A stretch of 64,000 bases of DNA from Burkholderiales bacterium (GTDB lineage: Bacteria > Pseudomonadota > Gammaproteobacteria > Burkholderiales > Burkholderiaceae_E). Shown here piece after piece: positions 58,319 to 64,000 of the stretch. The first letter of the stretch is position 1; every line of letters starts with the position of its first letter. The position numbers and the translations under genes are program-made. The notes beneath the pieces are model-generated. The model worked only from the letters and a program-made list of their open reading frames with translations, was not told the DNA's origin and made no database searches. The stretch covers positions 73,549-137,548 of the forward strand of contig JAPLQF010000006.1 in assembly GCA_026399875.1 (NCBI GenBank). The letters run 5' to 3'.

Positions 58319-59926
58319 GTGATCACGCAGACAGCTCGCAAGAGCGAACCCGACAGTCTGCAAGGCTTCCTGGCCGACAGCCAGATCGAGTTGGACACCC
58401 TGCGCAAGTTCTGCAGCTATGTCTACATTGATCTTGAGTTGTCCGACGCGACGGTGGCTTCCAAATGGCGCGCCGCCCAATCGTCGCCGACAGCCCGGCA
58501 CCAACATGAGTCACCGCTTCCCGACAATGGGCCGGTCGCAAAGACCCTGACCAACAAGAGCGCCACCGATACACGCGTCATGTCGAACGACGCGGATATC
58601 GCCGGCAACCGCGATCCGGATGGTGACGGAGCGACAACCGCCATCAGACCCACTCAGATCGAGAACCGGCGCGCCGGCAGCAATCGCCCCTTTCCGCCAC
58701 GCACCGACCCGCGCGTCAGCGATGAGACCCGACAACGGTTTCGCGAATTCGTGCGGGCTACTGCCATTTCGCAGTCGGCCGATGAGCCCGAGGGCAATCT
58801 CTTCGGACGCATCTCGCAGTGGCTCAAAAACCGCCTGGCCGACGGCCGGCAAAAAGACGGCGATGCAGCATCAAGAGAGGAACATCTGACGCAGGTGCTC
58901 GCAGACCTGCTGCCAGTCGGCGTCTCGCCGGTCGTCTATCACGATACCAGCGCCATCGAGGCCGAACTGCCGCGCGCCAGACAGGCTTTTGCCAGCGGTG
59001 AAACCGTACTTCAGAGCATGCTTCACAGCATCAAGATGAGCGAGGTACCCGACGTCGCTGCCGCCAATGAATGCGTCGATCAGTTGGTCGAGAGCATGGT
59101 CGCCAATCCCGACGCCCTGATGTGGGTGGCCCGGCTGCGTGATGAGGACATCAACATCTATCACCACGGCGTCAAGGTCTCGCTCTACCTGATCGCACTC
59201 GGGCGACACCTGGGTCTTCCCAAGGCGCAACTGGCCGAACTCGGGCTGATCGGCATGCTGGCCGATGTCGGCAAGACCAAGGTGCCGCGCTTGCTGCTGG
59301 CCAAACCCGGCATGCTGTCGCCGGCGGAGTTTGAACTGGTCAAGGGTCACGTCGATTTCGGCCTGGCATCACTCGACGGCTCGGCAGGCCTCACACCTGC
59401 GGTGATGCAGGGCATCGCGCAGCATCACGAGCGGCTCGACGGCAGCGGCTATCCCATGGGCCTCAAGGGCAATGAGATCGGTATCTACGGCCGAATGGCC
59501 GCGATCGCCGACAGCTTCTCGGCAATGATCACGCCGCGACCCTATGCCAATGCCTCTTCGGCGCAGGAAGCCCTGCTCAGCCTCTACGAGTGGGGCGGCT
59601 CCTCATTCAGCGCCACCATGATCGAACAGTTCGTGCAGGCGATCGGCGTGTTCCCGGTCGGCAGCCTGGTCGATCTCAGCAACGGCGAGGTCGCCGCAGT
59701 GGTGGCCCATAACCGTTTTCGACGGCTCGAGCCCAAGGTGCTCGTGCTGACCTCACCCGACAAATCGCCGCTGGCCACACCGATCGAACGCGACCTCTTC
59801 GAGTTGGGAAAGTCGTCGAGAGATCGTCTGCGAATCATGCGCGGACTGCGCATGAACACCTTCGGCCTGAAGCTGCGCGACTACTACCAGAGCGAGAGCG
59901 CTCCAGGCGATGAGCTCATCGCCTGA
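58319..59926 (+). CDS. Degenerate HD-GYP domain protein, copy 2
   Basis: A 535-residue paralogue of the preceding gene, about 80% identical over the HD-GYP and C-terminal parts by eye. It also has LADVGK (A315, D316) instead of HD, with YHHGVKVSLYL, HHERLDGSGYP and RPYANASS kept. Its DUF3391 region lacks about 37 residues: the text jumps from TARKSEPDS to LQGFLADSQ, so the strand that defines DUF3391 in copy 1 is gone. Variable acidic linkers differ completely. GTG start as in copy 1. The EAL gene overlaps its last 17 bases. Confidence 0.85.
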   Translation: MITQTARKSEPDSLQGFLADSQIELDTLRKFCSYVYIDLELSDATVASKWRAAQSSPTARHQHESPLPDNGPVAKTLTNKSATDTRVMSNDADIAGNRDPDGDGATTAIRPTQIENRRAGSNRPFPPRTDPRVSDETRQRFREFVRATAISQSADEPEGNLFGRISQWLKNRLADGRQKDGDAASREEHLTQVLADLLPVGVSPVVYHDTSAIEAELPRARQAFASGETVLQSMLHSIKMSEVPDVAAANECVDQLVESMVANPDALMWVARLRDEDINIYHHGVKVSLYLIALGRHLGLPKAQLAELGLIGMLADVGKTKVPRLLLAKPGMLSPAEFELVKGHVDFGLASLDGSAGLTPAVMQGIAQHHERLDGSGYPMGLKGNEIGIYGRMAAIADSFSAMITPRPYANASSAQEALLSLYEWGGSSFSATMIEQFVQAIGVFPVGSLVDLSNGEVAAVVAHNRFRRLEPKVLVLTSPDKSPLATPIERDLFELGKSSRDRLRIMRGLRMNTFGLKLRDYYQSESAPGDELIA

Positions 59927-61259
59927 AACGATCGACCCGAGCCGACATCCCAGGCGCCTCGCGCTGGGACGGTTCGAGCAACATCTGTATGAAGCGATCC
60001 GCCGTCAGCCTCTGCGCCGCCGCGGCGTGCTGGCAATCGGCATCTCGCGAAGCGACCGGATCCGCGCTCTGATCGGCCTGCCTGCTGCGATGCAGGTGCA
60101 AGACGAATTGCTTGATGCGCTCGAGTCAGGCCTGCGTGCCGACGACCGCTACGCGATCGCCACACCCGAAGAAATCTGGGTCTGGCTGGCCGAGGCACCG
60201 AATGAGTCGATCTGTCGACTGGCGGCCCATGGCCTGCGTGAACGGCTCAATGGCACCTACGAATGCCTGCTCGATGGCACCAGCACCGACCGGGTCCGCG
60301 TCGAAACCGCCGTCGGCGGAACGTTTGACCTGCATGTCGGCAACCAGCTGGGCGACCTGGGGCTGGGCATCGCACGGATGCTGGCCGAAGCCCGGGCAGC
60401 CGAAGGCCAGATCGCGATCGTCGCCTCGAGCAGCTTCCAGGGAACCCTGCTGAACTCGGATCTCGAGCCGCTGCTGCGCCGGGCACTCGAGGCCAACGAA
60501 CTGGAAGTGCATTACCAACCGATCATCAACCTCGCCGACATGCGCTGCAGCGGCCTGGAAGCCCTGGTGCGATGGCCTCAGCCACCCGGCCGCGCGCCGG
60601 TGAGCGCGCCAACACTGGTCTCGGTCTGCGAGAACGCCGGAATGATCGGTGAACTGACACGATTCGTCCTGAATACCGGCGTCCGGCATTTGTCCGAATG
60701 GCAATTGGTCGGGCCGCCCCCCGATCTCAGCATCAACCTGTCGACCCTCAGCCTGGCGGACGAGTCTTTTCCGATGCTGATCGAGCAGATCTGCGACATC
60801 TGGGCCATCCCGCCAACCCGACTGTGCTTCGAGCTGACCGAGGGCTCGATCGCCCGCAACAATCGCGCCTCCCTCGAATTCATGCAACAGATTCGCGGCC
60901 AGGGTTGCCGGCTGTCGATCGACGACTTCGGAACCGGCTATTCATCGTTCTCCTATCTGCGCCAGTTCCCGGTCGACGAACTGAAAATCGACAAGTCATT
61001 CGTGCGGGATATCGCAGGAGACAGCCCGGACACGCGGATCGTGAAGATGCTGGTCGAGATCGCTCATGCCTTCGGTCTGACCGCAGTCGCCGAGGGCGTC
61101 GAGAACGCCACGGCGCTGGCCAACCTGATCGGCATCGGCTGCGATTCGGTGCAGGGTTGGCATTTTTCGAAAGCGCTGCGCCCGGAAGATGTGGCCGCCT
61201 GGATCAACGGATTCCATTCACACCAGTCGGCCGAGCCGCAAAAACTGCGGTTGGCGTGA
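59910..61259 (+). CDS. EAL-domain c-di-GMP phosphodiesterase with degenerate GGDEF-like N-terminus
   Basis: A 449-residue protein. Residues about 190-440 form an EAL domain with every catalytic motif: GLEALVRW (EAL), NLSTLSL, ELTEGS, DDFGTGYSS (loop 6), KIDKSFV, EGVEN and GWHFSKAL, so it should hydrolyse c-di-GMP. The first 180 residues have the spacing of a diguanylate cyclase fold (VLAIGISRSDRIRALIG, IWVWLAEAP) but no GGDEF, so they can only be regulatory. Translationally linked to the second HD-GYP gene by a 17-base overlap; the last 56 bases overlap the convergent 5-FCL gene. Confidence 0.92.
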   Translation: MSSSPETIDPSRHPRRLALGRFEQHLYEAIRRQPLRRRGVLAIGISRSDRIRALIGLPAAMQVQDELLDALESGLRADDRYAIATPEEIWVWLAEAPNESICRLAAHGLRERLNGTYECLLDGTSTDRVRVETAVGGTFDLHVGNQLGDLGLGIARMLAEARAAEGQIAIVASSSFQGTLLNSDLEPLLRRALEANELEVHYQPIINLADMRCSGLEALVRWPQPPGRAPVSAPTLVSVCENAGMIGELTRFVLNTGVRHLSEWQLVGPPPDLSINLSTLSLADESFPMLIEQICDIWAIPPTRLCFELTEGSIARNNRASLEFMQQIRGQGCRLSIDDFGTGYSSFSYLRQFPVDELKIDKSFVRDIAGDSPDTRIVKMLVEIAHAFGLTAVAEGVENATALANLIGIGCDSVQGWHFSKALRPEDVAAWINGFHSHQSAEPQKLRLA

Positions 61260-61836
61260 CCACCGCATCGAGCGGCAGATCGGTCGGCAGCGGCGTGAAG
61301 TCGTCGAGCAGGGCCTCGTCCCAGGCCACGCCAACGGTACGCACCGGCAAGCCCGGGCCGGTTTGCAGGGCGGCGATCGTCCGGTCATAAAAGCCACCGC
61401 CATAGCCCAGGCGATAGCCGCGGACATCGAACCCGACGCACGGAACGATGATCAGCGTGGGTCTTACGGCCACATCATTCGCCGGTCGCGCAATGCCATA
61501 AGCACCCGGCACCAGCGGATCGCCATGGCGCCAGCTCACAAAGCGCAGCGGTTGCGCCGCGGCGTCGACCACCGGAAGCGCCAGCCGAGCCCCCTGCATG
61601 ACCCACTGCATCGCCAGAGGCTCGAGCTGCGGCTCGTTGCGGACCGGCCAGTAGATCGCGATCAGCTCGCTGGCGGCATCGCCGACATGATCGGCCAGGC
61701 GCGCCAGCAGTGCCTCGTTGGCCGCCCGGCGCTGTGGCTCGGTCACCTGTCGGCGCGCCTCGAGCAGCCTCTTTCGCAAGGCATCACGCCCAAACTCGCG
61801 TGCTATCCTCGATTCGCTTGCTGGCGTTATCGCCAT
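61204..61836 (-). CDS. 5-formyltetrahydrofolate cyclo-ligase
   Basis: Recycles 5-formyl-THF to methenyl-THF with ATP. The 210-residue product has ALRKRLLEARRQ at the N-terminus, YWPVRNEPQLEPL, RFVSWRHGDPLVPGAYGI, TLIIVPCVGFDVRGYRLGYGGGFYDR (the diagnostic glycine-rich loop) and VAWDEALLDD. Usual length. Its 3' end overlaps the end of the EAL gene by 56 bases on the opposite strand. Divergent from the lytic transglycosylase gene with 57 bases between starts. Confidence 0.95.
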   Translation of the reverse strand: MAITPASESRIAREFGRDALRKRLLEARRQVTEPQRRAANEALLARLADHVGDAASELIAIYWPVRNEPQLEPLAMQWVMQGARLALPVVDAAAQPLRFVSWRHGDPLVPGAYGIARPANDVAVRPTLIIVPCVGFDVRGYRLGYGGGFYDRTIAALQTGPGLPVRTVGVAWDEALLDDFTPLPTDLPLDAVVTPTAVFAARPTGVNGIR

Positions 61837-61893
61837 CCACCGCCCCTCACGTCGTTTCGACGTTTTCTCGTTCTCTCTTTCGTCGCAGGCAGC

Positions 61894-63984
61894 ATGCCGC
61901 CATCCGACTCTACCGGGCGCCTACTGCGCATCCTGACCATTTTAGGCCTGGCCCTCGGCCTGTCGTTGCCCGGCCTGTCCTGGCTCGGACCATCGTCGGC
62001 CTGGGCGGCAAGCGCTTCGACCCAGACAGGCGCCGCTTCTTGCGGCAAGAACTGCCCCAAACCGGCCCGCCCGGCCTTTGCGTCCTCCGACGAAGCCTTC
62101 ATTGCTGCGCGCAACGCCGCCGGTCGCAGCGACGCAGCCGGCCTCGAGCAGGCCGCCGCGCAAGCCGGCAATGACCCGCTGATCGGGGTCTATCTCGACT
62201 ACTGGCGGCTCAGGCTGCGCCTGGCCGCCCTGCGACGCACCGATTCCGACACACCGCTCGCCTCCCCGGTCGATGATCAGGCCCGCGACTTCGTCGCCCG
62301 CCACGGCCAGACCATTGTCGGCGACCTGGCCCGGCGCGACTGGTTGCTGGCACTCGGTCGGCGACAGATGTGGACGAGTTTCGACCAGGTCTACCCCGAC
62401 TGGATCCTTCGCGACGAAGCTGCACCGCGCTGCTATGCGATCCAGTCGCGGCTGTCACGCGGCGAAGCTGTCATGGCCGAATCCCGCGATCTGATCATGC
62501 AGCCTCGCGAACTCGGCGATGCCTGCAACGACCTGCTGGTGGCCCTGGCAGCCAGCGGTCAGGCCTCGCCCGCCGACCTCTGGCAAAGGCTCGAACTCGC
62601 ACTCGAAGCGGGCAACGCCGGCACCGTGCGCCGTGCCGCGATGCTGGCGGTGCCCAGCCTGGACAACCGGCAGCTCGAGACCGCGCTGAGCCGACCGGCC
62701 GCAGTCCTCGACGGCGCGGCCTCTCGCGAACTGACCGTCATCGGTCTGGTCCTGCTCTCACGCAACGACCCGAATGCAGCCGCCGACCGGATGAGCGCGG
62801 TCGGCTCACGACTCAAACCCACCGACCGGGCATTTGTCTGGTCGCAGATTGCCGCCAACGGCATGCGCAAACTGCTGCCCGAATCGCTGTCATGGACCCG
62901 CGAAGCGCGCACCGCCCGCCCCTCCGACGAGACGCTCGGCTGGATGACGCGCGCCGCGCTGCGCTCGACCGACTGGTCGACCGTCAGGTCGTGCATCGAA
63001 CGCATGAGCGACGCCGGCCGCAGCGAAGCAGTCTGGACCTACTGGCTGGCCCGGTCCCTGCAGGCGCAGGGCGACAAGCCCGAGCAGCGCGCTCAGGCGC
63101 GAGCGCTTTTTGCCGGCATCGCCGGCAAGACCGATTTCTATTCACAGCTGGCCACCGAAGAGCTCGGCCAGAAAATCACTCTGCCGCCCAAGGCCGAGGC
63201 AGTTGCCGCCGCAGAGCTGGCTGCAGCGCGCGCCAATCCGGGCTTTGCGAGAGCCGCCCGTTTCTACGAGCTTGGTCTTCGCCCCGAAGGCAACCGCGAA
63301 TGGAATTTCCAGCTGCGCGGCATGAGCGACCGGCAACTGCTCGCCTCGGCGCAATACGCCCGTCAGCTCGGCTTTCTCGATCGCATGATCAACAGCTCCG
63401 ATCGCACCCGCACCGAATTCGACTTCGAGCAGCGCTATCCCTCGCCCTTTGCCGAACGTCTGCAACCGATCGCGCGCGAACAGGGTGTCGACCCGGCCTG
63501 GGTCTACGGGCTGATCCGCCAGGAATCGCGCTTCATCACCGATGCGCGCTCAAGCGTGGGCGCCTCCGGACTGATGCAGATCATGCCGACCACCGCCACC
63601 TGGATCGCCCGCAAGATGGGGGTGCGCGACTTCACGCCATCCCAGATCAACGATCTCGACACCAACCTGCAGTTCGGCACTTTCTATCTCAAGACGGTCT
63701 TCGAGGATCTCGACCGCTCAGCTGCGCTCGCCTCGGCAGGCTACAACGCCGGGCCCGGCCGTCCGCGCGCCTGGCGGGGAACGCTGACCCAGCCGGTCGA
63801 AGGCGCCATCTTTGCCGAGCTGGTGCCTTTCACCGAAACACGCGGCTACATCAAGGCGGTGATGTCCAATACCGTCTGGTATGCCCTGCTCTTCGGTGCC
63901 GAGGCGCCTTCGCTCAAGGCGATGCTCGGACAGGTACAACCCGGCCCGGCGGTCGCCGCCAAAGCGACGCCCGACGGCAACTGA
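61894..63984 (+). CDS. slt: Soluble lytic murein transglycosylase (Slt70-like)
   Basis: A 696-residue periplasmic enzyme that cleaves peptidoglycan to 1,6-anhydro products. A signal peptide (about 1-39, LTILGLALGLSLPGL to AWA) is followed by a long alpha-helical superhelical U/L domain (about 70-500) and a C-terminal SLT catalytic domain with the Glu in YGLIRQESRF, SSVGASGLMQIMPTTATWIA, NLQFGTFYLKTV and ASAGYNAGPGRPRAW. Start ATG 61894 gives the signal peptide; a long upstream in-frame stretch is antisense to the 5-FCL gene and was dropped. Sixteen bases remain after its stop. Confidence 0.94.
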   Translation: MPPSDSTGRLLRILTILGLALGLSLPGLSWLGPSSAWAASASTQTGAASCGKNCPKPARPAFASSDEAFIAARNAAGRSDAAGLEQAAAQAGNDPLIGVYLDYWRLRLRLAALRRTDSDTPLASPVDDQARDFVARHGQTIVGDLARRDWLLALGRRQMWTSFDQVYPDWILRDEAAPRCYAIQSRLSRGEAVMAESRDLIMQPRELGDACNDLLVALAASGQASPADLWQRLELALEAGNAGTVRRAAMLAVPSLDNRQLETALSRPAAVLDGAASRELTVIGLVLLSRNDPNAAADRMSAVGSRLKPTDRAFVWSQIAANGMRKLLPESLSWTREARTARPSDETLGWMTRAALRSTDWSTVRSCIERMSDAGRSEAVWTYWLARSLQAQGDKPEQRAQARALFAGIAGKTDFYSQLATEELGQKITLPPKAEAVAAAELAAARANPGFARAARFYELGLRPEGNREWNFQLRGMSDRQLLASAQYARQLGFLDRMINSSDRTRTEFDFEQRYPSPFAERLQPIAREQGVDPAWVYGLIRQESRFITDARSSVGASGLMQIMPTTATWIARKMGVRDFTPSQINDLDTNLQFGTFYLKTVFEDLDRSAALASAGYNAGPGRPRAWRGTLTQPVEGAIFAELVPFTETRGYIKAVMSNTVWYALLFGAEAPSLKAMLGQVQPGPAVAAKATPDGN

Positions 63985-64000
63985 TCGGCTTCGCGCTACG

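Overview
The window is a 64 kb piece of a high-GC betaproteobacterial chromosome, most likely from the order Burkholderiales. The assignment rests on gene order and gene types: a cta operon with the small DUF2970 and 40-residue assembly genes typical of betaproteobacteria, the order rhodanese-grxC-secB-gpsA, slmA next to a pyrimidine-nucleotidase-like HAD gene and argB, hslVU with a STAS protein and dksA, lpxL-lpxL-dapF-DUF484-xerC, and metK followed by a SAH-riboswitch-controlled ahcY-tlyA-metF unit. No rRNA, tRNA, CRISPR array or transposase was seen.

Layout. 0-6.3 kb: the 3' part of a GT14-like glycosyltransferase, then the cytochrome c oxidase operon read leftwards (DUF2244, ctaC, ctaD, a 40-aa assembly protein, ctaG, DUF2970, ctaE). 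6.4-18.1 kb: housekeeping genes (BioC-like methyltransferase, comF, trmL, nitroreductase, LOG, gpsA, secB, grxC, rhodanese, gpmA, ctpA, moeB/thiF-like, slmA, HAD, argB). 18.2-28 kb: accessory stretch with a CobS-like protein that has lost its acidic active-site motif, a cobC-like phosphatase whose 3' end is duplicated around a toxin-antitoxin remnant, two large related lipoproteins, a lone methyltransferase, an intact vapBC pair and a decayed BrnT-like pair. 27.9-37.3 kb: a 1969-residue fusion of GMC oxidoreductase, alpha/beta-hydrolase and PhoD-like phosphatase, lying directly downstream of its own response regulator and hybrid histidine kinase, with a LuxR-type regulator read divergently. 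37.5-38.6 kb: a GluR0-like ligand-gated potassium channel. 38.6-51.4 kb: hslU, hslV, double-STAS protein, ZnuD-like receptor, COG0523 GTPase with cysteine-poor DksA, then rlmI, xerC, DUF484, dapF and two lipid A acyltransferases read leftwards. 51.6-56.1 kb: the methyl cycle (metK, SAH riboswitch, ahcY, tlyA, metF). 56.3-61.3 kb: two tandem degenerate HD-GYP proteins and an EAL phosphodiesterase. 61.2-64 kb: 5-formyl-THF cyclo-ligase and a soluble lytic transglycosylase.

The most unusual items are the three-enzyme fusion with its own two-component system; the cobC 3'-end duplication, in which 10 of 11 differences between the copies are synonymous, suggesting a small toxin-antitoxin element that replaces the end of the gene it enters; the inactivated-looking CobS homologue kept in an operon with CobC; and the paired HD-GYP proteins in which the HD histidine is alanine. 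All functional assignments come from reading motifs by eye; no database search was run.
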